A stretch of 45,580 bases of DNA from an uncultured Coprococcus sp. (GCA_900767685.1 CAAGAB010000242.1:1-45580); one strand, 5' to 3'. Positions 33,077-42,766 are shown, counted from the first letter of the stretch. Program-made: numbers and translations. Notes: a model not told the origin generated them from the letters alone.

Positions 33077-35359
33077 TCAATACATGTTCATAGGATTAAA
33101 GTCAAAGAATACATTTATGCCTGTGTTGGCACATTTATCTTCTTCGCATTTCGTCGATTTCGTCGTTTTCATCCATGCCTCAACTGTATTTTTCACATCT
33201 ACAAGCACATTGTAATCCTTATTCTTTATATATATCACTTTTCGGTACATATCTTTTATCTTTGACAGAGCCGGCTCCGAAGGTCCGATAACTGACATGT
33301 TCCTCACGTCTTTGAATTTTTCCCTTATAAGAGAATACAACCTATCCATTATATTGGCAAGCTGTTCTTCATCGTTACCCACCGCCATTATCACCAGCAT
33401 ATTCCAAAATGGAGGATAACGCATGAATGAGCGATAAGCACTCTCAGTCTCATAGAACGATCTATAGTCCTGATTTGCCGCAGCTATTATCGCATAATTA
33501 TCCGGCTTATATGTCTGGATCACAACCTTGCCCGGCACATCACCTCTGCCGGCCCGTCCAGCGGCCTGGGTGAGAAGATCAAATGTTCTCTCTCCGGCTC
33601 TGTAATCTCCATCAAACAATGTCAGATCAGCCAGAAGAATACCAACCAGCGTTACATTTGCAAAGTCATGACCCTTTACTATCATCTGTGTTCCTATGAG
33701 AATATCGGCCTCACCTTTGCCAAAGCTGTCCAATATCTGTTCGTGTGAGTTCTTTTTTGACGTTGTATCCCTGTCCATTCTGAGCGTCCTGGCTCCGGGG
33801 AACATTCTACGCACCTCCTGCTCCACCTTCTCAGTGCCGGTTCCATAACCACCTATCAGCTTTGATCCGCAGGACGGACAGGTCTTTGGTTCGTCCACCG
33901 CATACCCACAGTAATGACATATAAGCCTGCCATCGCTCCCGGAAATATGTCTGGTCATGGATACATCACAATGTGGACATTTTATCACTTCTCCACAATT
34001 TCTACAGGATACAAAACTATTGAATCCTCTCTTGTTAATGAAGAGCATTATCTGTTCCCGATTCTCCAGTCTGTTTGCTATATCTTCCGCGAGTTCATTA
34101 CTTATGATCGACCTGTTTCCACAGCGGAGTTCTTCTCTGAGATCCACTATGCTTGTCTCCGCCATAGCTCTGTCAGAAACCCTCTCGCCCATGTACCACA
34201 ATTTAAACCGACCTTCCAAAGCACTCTTATAGCTCTCAACAGACGGTGTTGCCGATCCCAGTATGACACTTGCACCCTCTAGCTCAGCGCGCTTTATCGC
34301 AGTCTCTCTGGCATGATATTTAGGTGGATTATCACTTTTATAACTTCCCTCATGCTCCTCATCAATTATTATAAGTCCCAACCTCTCAAATGGCGTGAAA
34401 AGAGCAGATCTCGGTCCTATCACCACATCCACATCTCCTTTTCGGGCACGCTCAAACTGATCGTATTTCTCACCACTGCTGAGCCGGGAATTTACCACTG
34501 TCACGCGATCCCCAAAGTACCTCGTAAAATGCTTTATGGTCTGATATGTAAGGGCTATCTCTGGTATAAGTACGATAGCCTGTTTTCCCTGTTCTATAAC
34601 TCTGCGAATACAATGTATATATACCTCGGTCTTACCACTTCCCGTAACTCCGTGAAGCAGATAAGTTCTGTGTATTCCGCGTTCAAACTCTTCTCCGAAT
34701 TCGCTCACTATCTGTCTCTGTATATCATTTAATTCTATATCAGGAAGGGCTTCAGCCTCATTTATCACAGTCTCGGATGTAACCTTCCTGTAACAGTTGT
34801 CCTCTGTCACTACAAGCACACCTTCATTCTGCATGGACTTCACTGTCGACGATGACACCCCAAGATCTCCGGTGATCACAGACATCGGCAGAACCTTTGA
34901 CTGCATCAGTGCCCTTAGAAGTCTGAGTCTGGCAGATGCATTCTTTTTTAAATACCTGTATTCAAGCTCATCTGTATTTTCTGCAGTCAAAGCAACATAT
35001 TTTACCGTAACCGATCTTACCGTCTTTTTTACCGGGAGAACTGTCTGCAGCGCATTTATCATCGTAGAACCATAATTCTCTTTAATCCATCCGGCAAGAG
35101 CCAGCAGTCTTCCACTGGCTGCAACTCCCTCCATGCTCACTGAGTTTATAGCCTTAAGCTTTGTCCTGTCATAATCCGTATGGTCAGTTATATCTATGAC
35201 ATATCCTTTTCTCGAGGTGTCGCCTCTTCCGAAGGGAATATTGACCTGGCATCCGATTTTCACGTCTTGTATGAGATCTTCAGGAATGACATATTGGAAT
35301 GCCCTGTCTATCGCCTCATGGGATATATCAATTATCACGTCCGCATATAACTCCTGCAT
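33077..35359 (-). CDS. priA: Primosomal protein N' (PriA helicase)
   Basis: Restarts stalled replication forks. 760 residues: N-terminal DNA-binding domain (VIIDISHEAIDRAFQYVIP), helicase domain with Walker A GVTGSGKTEVY (about 240), DEEHEGSYK (about 335), LGSATPS, then zinc-binding cysteines in VSCRNCGEVIKCPHCDVSM and CHYCGYAVDEPKTCPSCGS, and TQMIVKGHDF with QAAGRAGRGD. The ATG follows GGAGG and overlaps the end of murE by 32 nt. Confidence 0.97.
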   Translation of the reverse strand: MQELYADVIIDISHEAIDRAFQYVIPEDLIQDVKIGCQVNIPFGRGDTSRKGYVIDITDHTDYDRTKLKAINSVSMEGVAASGRLLALAGWIKENYGSTMINALQTVLPVKKTVRSVTVKYVALTAENTDELEYRYLKKNASARLRLLRALMQSKVLPMSVITGDLGVSSSTVKSMQNEGVLVVTEDNCYRKVTSETVINEAEALPDIELNDIQRQIVSEFGEEFERGIHRTYLLHGVTGSGKTEVYIHCIRRVIEQGKQAIVLIPEIALTYQTIKHFTRYFGDRVTVVNSRLSSGEKYDQFERARKGDVDVVIGPRSALFTPFERLGLIIIDEEHEGSYKSDNPPKYHARETAIKRAELEGASVILGSATPSVESYKSALEGRFKLWYMGERVSDRAMAETSIVDLREELRCGNRSIISNELAEDIANRLENREQIMLFINKRGFNSFVSCRNCGEVIKCPHCDVSMTRHISGSDGRLICHYCGYAVDEPKTCPSCGSKLIGGYGTGTEKVEQEVRRMFPGARTLRMDRDTTSKKNSHEQILDSFGKGEADILIGTQMIVKGHDFANVTLVGILLADLTLFDGDYRAGERTFDLLTQAAGRAGRGDVPGKVVIQTYKPDNYAIIAAANQDYRSFYETESAYRSFMRYPPFWNMLVIMAVGNDEEQLANIMDRLYSLIREKFKDVRNMSVIGPSEPALSKIKDMYRKVIYIKNKDYNVLVDVKNTVEAWMKTTKSTKCEEDKCANTGINVFFDFNPMNMY

Positions 35360-37007
35360 CTTCTTCCTCCAAAATCTGCATTATCAACTCTCTCTCATCC
35401 ATATGGAATCTGTATCCATCAATCTCCTGGTATGTCTCATGGCCCTTTCCAGCAAGCAGAACCACATCGCCGGCTTTTGCATGTGTAAGCCCATATCTTA
35501 TAGCTTCTTTTCGATCCGGCACCCTGATATATTCTGCATTGACTGATCTCAAGCCTTTTTCTATGTCATTTATTATCGTATCCGGAGACTCGGACCTCGG
35601 ATTATCATTTGTGATGATCGTGAGATCTGCCAGCATTCCAGACGCATTCCCCATCCCAGCTCTGCGTCCTCTTGCTCTATCTCCACCACAGCCAAATATG
35701 CAGATCAGCCTTCCTGTGCAATACGTTCTAAGTGTTGCCAACGCGGTTTCCAGGCTCTTCCTATTGTGTGCATAATCTATATACACATTGAACGCATCAG
35801 ATACGTTGACTTTCTCCATACGCCCCCTGACATTCACCTCGGCGAGAGCCTCGCATACAATACTCCGTGGGATTTTCAGTATATCAGATGCCGCAACTAC
35901 TGCCAATGCATTATATACATTAAACGATCCCGGCAGTCCAACACGCAGCTTCGTAATTTTCCCATCTGGCATTGTACACTCACATTCAGTTCCAACAAAG
36001 CTCTCCCCGATCACTTCCCGTAGTTTATCTGCTGTACACACAGGAAAATGCATAAGTCCGCTGCATACAGGCATATGTCTGATACATTTATCATAATATA
36101 TTTTTGAATGATGATCGAGACTGTAACCGATTACCGGACAGTTCTCAGACTTATCTGCACCGAAGCAGGTAAGCACACCGCACACCGACTGCATATACAT
36201 ATCATCAATATTTACAACTACATGGCTGCACTTTGAAAAAAGAATCCCTTTGCACCTTACATATTCCTCAAATGTTTTGTGCTCATTTACTCCTATGTGG
36301 TCAGGAGATATGTTTGTAAAAATACCAACATCAAAATCTACCCCGGAAATTCTTCCGTACTTAAGCCCCTGGGACGACACCTCCATGACGCAATATCTTA
36401 CACCATTCTGAACCATTCGGTACATGGTTCTATAAAGAGTGATAACATCAGGAGTAGTGTTTACCGACTGTACACTTGTATGTCCATCATATATCTCTAT
36501 TGTTCCAATAAGTCCGGTGCAACAGCCCCATGTATCCAGAACCTTTTTCATCATGTAAGCTACTGTTGTCTTTCCCTTTGTCCCTGTCACAGCTATAACC
36601 TTCATTTTCCTAGATGGAAAGTTCCAGAAGTTGTTGCACAATCTTCCTACGGCATTTTTCCAGTCCGGCAACTTTGCTACAAAAAAATCATTAAGATCAC
36701 CATTTTCACTTAATGCCACGTCGGATTCTAGTCCTATATCAGAGTATTTCGTGGCATCATTGTCTATCTCACAAGTGACATCCTGCTTACAGGCGATTTC
36801 TCCACAGGTTACTATGATACCTGCAGCTCCTCGTCTGATGGCATCGCCTATAAATATATGTCCATCTGTCACCGGACCTGGCATACACACAAATACCGCT
36901 CCACGGGACACTTGCCTTGAGTCATCAGTGATGTCACATACTTCTACTTCAAGGCTACCTCTTATCAGCTCGTATTGTATTCCATCAAGCAAATATTCTG
37001 CACGCAT
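35328..37007 (-). CDS. murE: UDP-MurNAc-L-Ala-D-Glu:meso-diaminopimelate ligase (MurE type), long form
   Basis: Adds the third residue of the peptidoglycan stem peptide. Seen: DSRQVSRGAVFVCMPG (N-domain), ATP motif AVTGTKGKTTVAYM (near residue 135), EVSSQGL, FTNISPDHIG, LPGSFNVYNALA, DYAHNRKSLE, and DNPRSE, where DNPR marks a DAP-type rather than a Lys-type MurE. The start at 37007 has GGAGG 5-6 nt upstream. At 559 residues it is ~60-70 longer than usual, from a cysteine-rich stretch before LPGSFNVYN (about 310-365) and one before the ATP motif. It occupies the rpoZ-priA gap where coaBC stands in B. subtilis. Confidence 0.93.
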   Translation of the reverse strand: MRAEYLLDGIQYELIRGSLEVEVCDITDDSRQVSRGAVFVCMPGPVTDGHIFIGDAIRRGAAGIIVTCGEIACKQDVTCEIDNDATKYSDIGLESDVALSENGDLNDFFVAKLPDWKNAVGRLCNNFWNFPSRKMKVIAVTGTKGKTTVAYMMKKVLDTWGCCTGLIGTIEIYDGHTSVQSVNTTPDVITLYRTMYRMVQNGVRYCVMEVSSQGLKYGRISGVDFDVGIFTNISPDHIGVNEHKTFEEYVRCKGILFSKCSHVVVNIDDMYMQSVCGVLTCFGADKSENCPVIGYSLDHHSKIYYDKCIRHMPVCSGLMHFPVCTADKLREVIGESFVGTECECTMPDGKITKLRVGLPGSFNVYNALAVVAASDILKIPRSIVCEALAEVNVRGRMEKVNVSDAFNVYIDYAHNRKSLETALATLRTYCTGRLICIFGCGGDRARGRRAGMGNASGMLADLTIITNDNPRSESPDTIINDIEKGLRSVNAEYIRVPDRKEAIRYGLTHAKAGDVVLLAGKGHETYQEIDGYRFHMDERELIMQILEEEDAGVICGRDN

Positions 37008-37180
37008 GAATACCTCCCACCAAGACCTTGCCTTTATATATAGAATATGCCTGGCGGATTCCATATGTGAAATATAGAAAAGGGAGGCTGTGCTCTCAAG
37101 CTCCAACCTCCTTACAATTCACGCATTATAGACTCACCATGTTATACGTTTGCTTCACCATGTTTACACACAGCTCGTGG

Positions 37181-37270
37181 AAACCAACTCTTTGTCTGCT
37201 CCTACGATCTTTACTTTTTCATGGTAAACCTACTCTTCATCTGCTCCTACGATCTTTACTTTTCCATGGT
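37181..37270. repeat. 45-bp tandem duplication of the rpoZ 3' end
   Basis: 37181-37225 and 37226-37270 match at 41 of 45 positions, and 45 bp is exactly 15 codons. The copy nearer rpoZ holds the stop TAG; the outer copy has TTG at that place and continues in frame to a TAA at 37166-37164. Further short repeats (CTTCACCATGTT type) lie at 37130-37165. Confidence 0.95.
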
Positions 37271-37469
37271 AAACCTCATCTACAGCTATGGATAAAGGTT
37301 TCTTCTTTGGATCAGCTGCAACAAGTGGCTCCTGTCCGTCAATTATCTCTCTTGCTCTCTTCGCTGTTGCAAGAACGATCGAATATCTGCTGTTTACCAC
37401 CGGCTGCTCACCTGGCTCAACCTCTGCATTTACTACTGACATTAAATCTGTGTATGATGGATGTAACAT
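37230..37469 (-). CDS. rpoZ: RNA polymerase omega subunit
   Basis: Small subunit stabilising the beta-prime subunit. 79 residues with MLHPSYTDLM, the signature NSRYSIVLATAKRAREI (about 27-43) and KKKPLSIAVDEVYHGKV. The C-terminus VYHGKVKIVGADEE is the part that is duplicated after the stop. AAGGGGATC precedes the ATG. It lies downstream of gmk as in most Firmicutes. Confidence 0.95.
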   Translation of the reverse strand: MLHPSYTDLMSVVNAEVEPGEQPVVNSRYSIVLATAKRAREIIDGQEPLVAADPKKKPLSIAVDEVYHGKVKIVGADEE

Positions 37470-37497
37470 ATTATTAGATCCCCTTTCTTATAGAAAA

Positions 37498-37560
37498 TTA
37501 ATTGAAATGATCTTCTTAATTCAAATGCTTTTTAATTCAAATGCTTTTTAATTCAAATGG
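37498..37560. repeat. 16-bp AT-rich tandem repeat between gmk and rpoZ
   Basis: AATTCAAATGCTTTTT at 37518 and 37534, partial at 37550, and a diverged copy near 37498. It makes up half of the 139-bp gap; no terminator stem is visible. Confidence 0.85.
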
Positions 37561-37608
37561 TATATCTTATTTTGAATATATAATAAATACTATATCTTAT
37601 ATAAGATA

Positions 37609-38244
37609 TCAGAGTTTCTTGATCTCTGCAAGCTCTTCTTTTATTCCTGCTATATAATTCATCTGATTTTCTCTGCGGCATCTATAGCTCTTAATGACTG
37701 AGTCAACTGTGCGTATGCACTCCTCCAGATCATCATTGACCACAACATAATCGTACTTGTCCATATCTTCAGCTTCTTCAGTGGCTTTCTTCAGACGTTT
37801 TATTATAGTCTCCTCCGATTCTGTACCTCTTCCGGACAGTCTGCTGCGCAGCTCTGATATACTTGGAGCAGAGATAAATATGAGCAGTGCATCAGGGAAC
37901 TGCCTCTTGACATTCAGAGCTCCCATGACCTCTATCTCCAATATTATATCTTTGCCTTCATCGAGACTCTTCTCCACGTATTTTTTCGGAGTTCCATAAT
38001 AATTTTCAACATACTGTGTCCACTCAATGAATCCACCGTAGTCGATCAGATTCTCAAATTCTGATTTTCCCATGAAGTAGTATTCTCTACCGTCCACCTC
38101 TCCTTCTCTCGGAGATCTTGTAGTTGCAGAGACAGAAATATTGTATCCAAAATCTGACACAAGCCTTTTTACAACTGTCCCTTTGCCCACACCTGAAAAA
38201 CCTGAAATAACTATGAGCGAACCTCTTTTTTTATTCTCTGCCAT
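37609..38244 (-). CDS. gmk: Guanylate kinase
   Basis: Phosphorylates GMP to GDP. Seen: VISGFSGVGKGTVVKRL with the P-loop (about 12-28), SVSATTRSPREGEVDGREYYF for GMP binding, EWTQYVENYYGT, and LEIEVMGALNVK. The length of 211 is normal. I take the ATG at 38244, with AGAGGT 7 nt upstream, rather than the in-frame TTG two codons earlier. Confidence 0.97.
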   Translation of the reverse strand: MAENKKRGSLIVISGFSGVGKGTVVKRLVSDFGYNISVSATTRSPREGEVDGREYYFMGKSEFENLIDYGGFIEWTQYVENYYGTPKKYVEKSLDEGKDIILEIEVMGALNVKRQFPDALLIFISAPSISELRSRLSGRGTESEETIIKRLKKATEEAEDMDKYDYVVVNDDLEECIRTVDSVIKSYRCRRENQMNYIAGIKEELAEIKKL

Positions 38245-38276
38245 ATTCAATACCTCTTTTTATAACGTGATACTTT

Positions 38277-39155
38277 TTATTCCAGATTCTGTATCTGCTC
38301 TCTAACCTTTTCTATATCTGTCTTGAGCTGAATAGCCTTGTCCGACACATCCAGTGAATTAGCCTTTGATAAAATAGTATTGGCCTCTCTGTTCATCTCC
38401 TGCGCTATAAAGTCAAGTTTTCTTCCAACACATCCTCCAGCCTCAAGCACCTTCCTTGTACTGTCTATGTGGCTCTTGAGTCTAACTGTCTCCTCATCCA
38501 CACATATCTTATCTGCATAGATTACCACCTCGGTGGCAATTCTATTCTCATCAATAACCGGACTGTTCAAAACCTCTGTTATCTTATCTGTCAGTTTACG
38601 CCTATATTCTTCTACAAGACCAGGCGACACACTTTCGATATATTCAACAGCCTCTGTCATTTCATCCAACTTGTCGACGAGATCTTTTCGGAGATTCTCA
38701 CCTTCCGTACGTCTGGATGTCACGAACATCTCTGCTGCTTCATCAAGTGACACCTCAAGGATCTTCCACAGCTCGTCCGTGTCTATTTCCTGTTCCTCAA
38801 CAGTAAAAACATCCGGAAATCTTCCCAGAACTGCCGGCGTGATGTTATTCGCTATTCCAAAGTCATTCGCCATCTCACCAAAATAGCTCATGTATTTTTC
38901 TGCTACATCTCTATTATATTTCAGCTTTACATTGTCATCTGAATAGTCTTCGTATGTAATAAATACATCAATCTTTCCTCTCTCGATATATTTCTTCAGA
39001 TAGGATCTTATTGATGTCTCAAAGAAACTTATCTTTTTAGGAAGTTTAATGCTTATATCGCAAAATCTGTGGTTTACAGATTTCATCTCCACTACAATCT
39101 TATATGTATCTGTGACCTTTTCACTCCGGCCAAATCCTGTCATACTATTAATCAT
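38277..39155 (-). CDS. yicC: YicC-family endoribonuclease
   Basis: About 292 residues of the YicC/YloC family; the E. coli member is an endoribonuclease acting on small RNAs. The N-terminal signature MINSMTGFGRSE (1-12), VEMKSVNHRFCDI, and the C-terminal DUF1732 motif VGRKLDFIAQEMNREANTI are all present. The start at 39155 matches the family; only GAG lies at the normal spacing, with AGGAGG about 14 nt upstream. It precedes gmk by 32 nt. The remA gene often found between the two is absent. Confidence 0.93.
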   Translation of the reverse strand: MINSMTGFGRSEKVTDTYKIVVEMKSVNHRFCDISIKLPKKISFFETSIRSYLKKYIERGKIDVFITYEDYSDDNVKLKYNRDVAEKYMSYFGEMANDFGIANNITPAVLGRFPDVFTVEEQEIDTDELWKILEVSLDEAAEMFVTSRRTEGENLRKDLVDKLDEMTEAVEYIESVSPGLVEEYRRKLTDKITEVLNSPVIDENRIATEVVIYADKICVDEETVRLKSHIDSTRKVLEAGGCVGRKLDFIAQEMNREANTILSKANSLDVSDKAIQLKTDIEKVREQIQNLE

Positions 39156-39305
39156 ATGTATCTCAAAAGTCCTCCTATAATTATGCATGTAGATAATAAT
39201 CACTACTGACAACAGATATATCATTATACTTCACGCAATCATAAAAATCAAATTACAAATATTTTTATTCAAGTTCTTATTCAAATTCCTTTTATTTCGG
39301 ATCTT

Positions 39306-41051
39306 TTATTCCACCTCTTTTATTCCCATGATCCGAGGTTCTGCGATCATTGAATAATTGGTGTGATATATCACAAACCCAGGTTTTGCCCCCGCCGGCT
39401 TTTTTATATTTCTGCGCTCTGTGTAGTCAATTTCCACCTTCGGTGCAGTCCTTCCCGACGAATAATATGCCGCAAGCCTCGCTGCCTCTTCATATGTGGA
39501 ATCTGGAAGTTCTCCGGCTCCCTCAAGTCTCACTATAACATGCGATCCCGGCATCTTTTTTGCATGAAACCACATATCACTACCATTTGCCAGCTTAAAT
39601 GTAAGCTCGTCGTTCTGTATATTATTCTTACCTACGTACATGTGAAATCCATCGCTGGAGATGAAATGCAACGGTTTTGATTTCGGTGATTTTTTATCTC
39701 CCTTTCGTCCGTAATGTCCTTTGATGTATCCGCATGCAACGAGTTCCTCTTTAACCTGAGCAAGCGAGTTCTCATCTATTGCCATATCAAGAAATGTCTG
39801 TACCGATGTCAAATGATCCAGTTCTTCCCTTGTCTCCACTGTGAGTTTTGTCAGCGCCTCATACGTCCTCTTTAGCTTGTTGTATTTTGCAAAATACCTC
39901 TTTGAGTTGTCCATAACAGAGATAGTTTTATCGAGAGGAATCCTTATCATCTCATTCGTATAATAATTCAAAGCCTCAAATCCGTCTGCACCTGGGGCTA
40001 TTCCGTAACCATACGTATTTATAAGCTCTCCATATACCCTGTATTTCTCCCTCGACTCAGTATCCTTGAGCTGCTTTAACTGAAGGTCGTATTTTTTACT
40101 GGTTCTCTCTATCGCATTTGAAACTATCTTTCTAAGGTCTGCTGATTTCTGTCTTATTCTTGTTACAGCGCTTTTTCTATAAAAATACTCATCTAAAACC
40201 TGAGATATATTTTCCCGATGCTCTATTGTCATGTCTCCATACATTGTCATGTTGATCGAAGAAAATTCCACAGGTGTATACCCATCAAGTACAATCTGTG
40301 GTGCATATCTGCCATTTCTTATGTCCGACACCACTCCTAAAAAAGCATCTGCCATCGACTGAATATCATTTTCTGAAAAACTTGCCGTTGCAGCGTTGCC
40401 ATCAACGCCCGCTCTATAGCATATCTCTGCTGCCGCCAGCGGAGAAAATCCAGTTATATTCTGATATATTGCTTTTATGGCATTTGTCGGCATATGTCTG
40501 ATTCTTTCCCTAAAATCAGCCTCTGTTATCTCCAGTGGTGAAATCTTACCACCTGCTGGAGGGTACTCATATTTTCTTCCCGGAAGCACCTCTCTCACCG
40601 AGCTGACCATATGCGATATGTGCTTGATACTGTCAATTATCACATCTTCATCAGTTGCAAATATTATATTGCTATGTTTTCCCATGATCTCAGTGATAAG
40701 TTTCTTCCGCTTAATGTCTCCCATTTCATCGAGATGCTCTATGACTATAACCACAATTCGTTCAAATCCCGGCTGATAAACATCCACTATCCTGCCATTG
40801 TTAATATGCTTTCTAAGCAACATGCAAAAGTTGGGAGCCGTCATAGGATTTTCCTTTGCAGTCTGCAGAAAATAAATCAACGGAAGACTCGCATCCGCTG
40901 ATATGAGAAGTCGGTAATTCTCCCTGTTGTTTTTGATCACAATATTGAGCTCATCCTTTTCCGGCTGATATATCTTATATATCCTGCCTTCAATAAGCTT
41001 TTCCTTCATATCTCTAACCACATTGGATATCACTATTCCGTCAAATGCCAT
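39306..41051 (-). CDS. rqcH: RqcH / NFACT family ribosome-quality-control protein
   Basis: Binds obstructed 50S subunits and recruits tRNA-Ala to add C-terminal alanine tails for degradation. About 581 residues: NFACT-N (MAFDGIVISNVVRDMKEKL), NFACT helix-hairpin and coiled-coil regions (~200-430), and NFACT-R with GFHMYVGKNNIQNDELTFK, DMWFHAKKMPGSHVIVR and GFVIYHTNYSM. The start at 41051 follows GGGAG 8 nt upstream. Older annotations call it fibronectin-binding protein A. A terminator-like hairpin lies only ~20 nt before the start. Confidence 0.95.
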   Translation of the reverse strand: MAFDGIVISNVVRDMKEKLIEGRIYKIYQPEKDELNIVIKNNRENYRLLISADASLPLIYFLQTAKENPMTAPNFCMLLRKHINNGRIVDVYQPGFERIVVIVIEHLDEMGDIKRKKLITEIMGKHSNIIFATDEDVIIDSIKHISHMVSSVREVLPGRKYEYPPAGGKISPLEITEADFRERIRHMPTNAIKAIYQNITGFSPLAAAEICYRAGVDGNAATASFSENDIQSMADAFLGVVSDIRNGRYAPQIVLDGYTPVEFSSINMTMYGDMTIEHRENISQVLDEYFYRKSAVTRIRQKSADLRKIVSNAIERTSKKYDLQLKQLKDTESREKYRVYGELINTYGYGIAPGADGFEALNYYTNEMIRIPLDKTISVMDNSKRYFAKYNKLKRTYEALTKLTVETREELDHLTSVQTFLDMAIDENSLAQVKEELVACGYIKGHYGRKGDKKSPKSKPLHFISSDGFHMYVGKNNIQNDELTFKLANGSDMWFHAKKMPGSHVIVRLEGAGELPDSTYEEAARLAAYYSSGRTAPKVEIDYTERRNIKKPAGAKPGFVIYHTNYSMIAEPRIMGIKEVE

Positions 41052-41070
41052 AACTGTCTCTCCCGTCCTG

Positions 41071-41109
41071 AAAAAAGGCAGAAAATGCAAATCATTCTCT
41101 GCCCTTTTT
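41071..41109. terminator. Hairpin with T tracts on both sides just upstream of rqcH
   Basis: GGCAGA (41077-41082) and TCTGCC (41098-41103) with flanking A6/T5 runs. On minus it ends in TTTTTT about 20 nt before the rqcH start. It probably ends glgA transcription, but it would also block any promoter further upstream from reaching rqcH, and no promoter fits after it. Confidence 0.65.
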
Positions 41110-41118
41110 ATTTTATAG

Positions 41119-41153
41119 ATCACTTCTTAGATATATAAATCACTTCTTAGATA
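41119..41153. repeat. Direct repeat ATCACTTCTTAGATA, two copies 20 bp apart
   Basis: Copies at 41119-41133 and 41139-41153, followed by GATAACTC-type repeats to about 41185, in the gap between glgA and rqcH. Spacing of about two helical turns would allow tandem protein binding; slippage is the simpler explanation. Confidence 0.8.
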
Positions 41154-41214
41154 ACTCTTTTGATAACTCGTTTATTAACTCGGTCGATAGCTCAATGGAC
41201 GACCTTATGCTGTC

Positions 41215-42651
41215 TTATAGTGAGTTATATAAATCTTTATATATATTTGCTGAATTATACCATGAGTAATCCTGTCTCATGCCGCGTTCCTGTATATAAT
41301 ACCACGCCTCTTTGTTATTGTAATATACTTCCTTTGCATAGTTGATGGCGTTAAGAAGCTCATACGGATCATAGTTTGCGAACGAGAATCCTGTACCGGT
41401 TCCCTCAAACTGATTATACGCCTCAACTGTATCAGCAAGACCACCTGTCTCACGTACAACAGGGACGGTTCCATATCTGAGCGCCATGAGCTGTGTAAGT
41501 CCACAAGGTTCGAACCTTGATGGAACAAGCATCACATCGCATCCTGCATACATCTTATGAGATCTCTCATCAGAGTAATATATATTCGCAGATACTTTGG
41601 CAGGATGTATTCCCTGATAATATCTGAACATATTCTCATATCGTGAATCTCCTGTACCGAGTACTATAAACTGAACACCATCACAACAGATGTCGTTCAT
41701 TATCCTATCCACAAGATCCAGGCCCTTCTGATCTGTAAGTCTGGAAATGATTCCGATTACAAACTGATTCTCGTCCTGCGGAAGTCCGCACTCTTTCTGG
41801 AGTTCCAGTTTATTAATCTTCTTGCATTCTCTGAAATTGTCAACACTGTAGTTCTTGTAGATCTGTGGATCAGTAGCAGGATTCCACACTTCATAATCTA
41901 TACCATTGACAATTCCCCAGAGAGACTGCCATCTTGCACTCAACAAGCCATCCAATCCCTCACCATAATATGGTGTCTGAATCTCTTTGGCATAGGTGTT
42001 GCTGACTGTTGTTATCTTGTCTGCATATACCAAACCACCCTTCAGCATCGCAGCATCCTTCTTGATCTCAAGCTTGTCCGGTGTAAATACATAATCCGGA
42101 AGGCCTGAATATTCCTGAATAGTCTTGATATCCCACTTTCCCTGAAACTGCAAGTTATGGATCGTCATAACAGACTTCATGCTTGTATAAAACAGATCTC
42201 CTGCAAATAACGTCTTAAGGTACACTGGAACAAGTCCCGCCTGCCAGTCGTGGCAATGAATGATATCCGGCTGAAATCCTATAGATGGAAGTATCGACAA
42301 TGCCGCCTTTGAAAAATAACAGAATTTCTCAATATCCCACTTGACATCACCATACGGTGTAGGTCCATTAAAATAATACTCATTATCAATAAAGTATACT
42401 TTCACGCCCTCATATTCGAGATACATAACACCCACATAATCATTCTTATATCCGATATCCATATAAAAATGTGTTATATACTGCATCTTTTCTCTGTACT
42501 TGTTTGGTATACAGAGATAATTCGGCATTATAACTCTTACATCATATTCGTTCCTATCAAATATCTTCGGAAGTGTTCCTACAACATCTGCAAGTCCACC
42601 TGTCTTTATAAATGGCACACATTCCGACGCTACATAAGCAACTTTCTTCAT
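41215..42651 (-). CDS. glgA: Glycogen synthase (ADP-glucose type, GT5)
   Basis: Transfers glucose from ADP-glucose to a growing alpha-1,4-glucan. 478 residues: ECVPFIKTGGLADVVGTLP with KTGGLA at 16-21, HCHDWQAGLVPVYLK (about 133), TIHNLQFQGKW, the second Rossmann half GIISRLTDQKGLDL, and PSRFEPCGLTQLMALRYGTVPV with TGGLADTVEAYN. It has its own promoter and a ~125-nt leader. No other glycogen gene is in the window. Confidence 0.96.
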   Translation of the reverse strand: MKKVAYVASECVPFIKTGGLADVVGTLPKIFDRNEYDVRVIMPNYLCIPNKYREKMQYITHFYMDIGYKNDYVGVMYLEYEGVKVYFIDNEYYFNGPTPYGDVKWDIEKFCYFSKAALSILPSIGFQPDIIHCHDWQAGLVPVYLKTLFAGDLFYTSMKSVMTIHNLQFQGKWDIKTIQEYSGLPDYVFTPDKLEIKKDAAMLKGGLVYADKITTVSNTYAKEIQTPYYGEGLDGLLSARWQSLWGIVNGIDYEVWNPATDPQIYKNYSVDNFRECKKINKLELQKECGLPQDENQFVIGIISRLTDQKGLDLVDRIMNDICCDGVQFIVLGTGDSRYENMFRYYQGIHPAKVSANIYYSDERSHKMYAGCDVMLVPSRFEPCGLTQLMALRYGTVPVVRETGGLADTVEAYNQFEGTGTGFSFANYDPYELLNAINYAKEVYYNNKEAWYYIQERGMRQDYSWYNSANIYKDLYNSL

Positions 42652-42745
42652 CTAATAACACCCTCCATAACATCTAAATCAGCATCCGGAGCATCAGCAG
42701 TCCATAAAACCCACGACCGCTTAAAGTCCAGCTCTGCACCCGCAC

Positions 42746-42766
42746 TGGACAGTCTCCACCTGTCCA
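42746..42766 (-). promoter_or_regulatory. Leader hairpin of glgA
   Basis: TGGACAG and CTGTCCA form a 7-bp stem with a 7-nt loop in the glgA 5' leader, next to a second imperfect stem (CCAGTG...CTGG). No known riboswitch was recognised. Confidence 0.4.
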
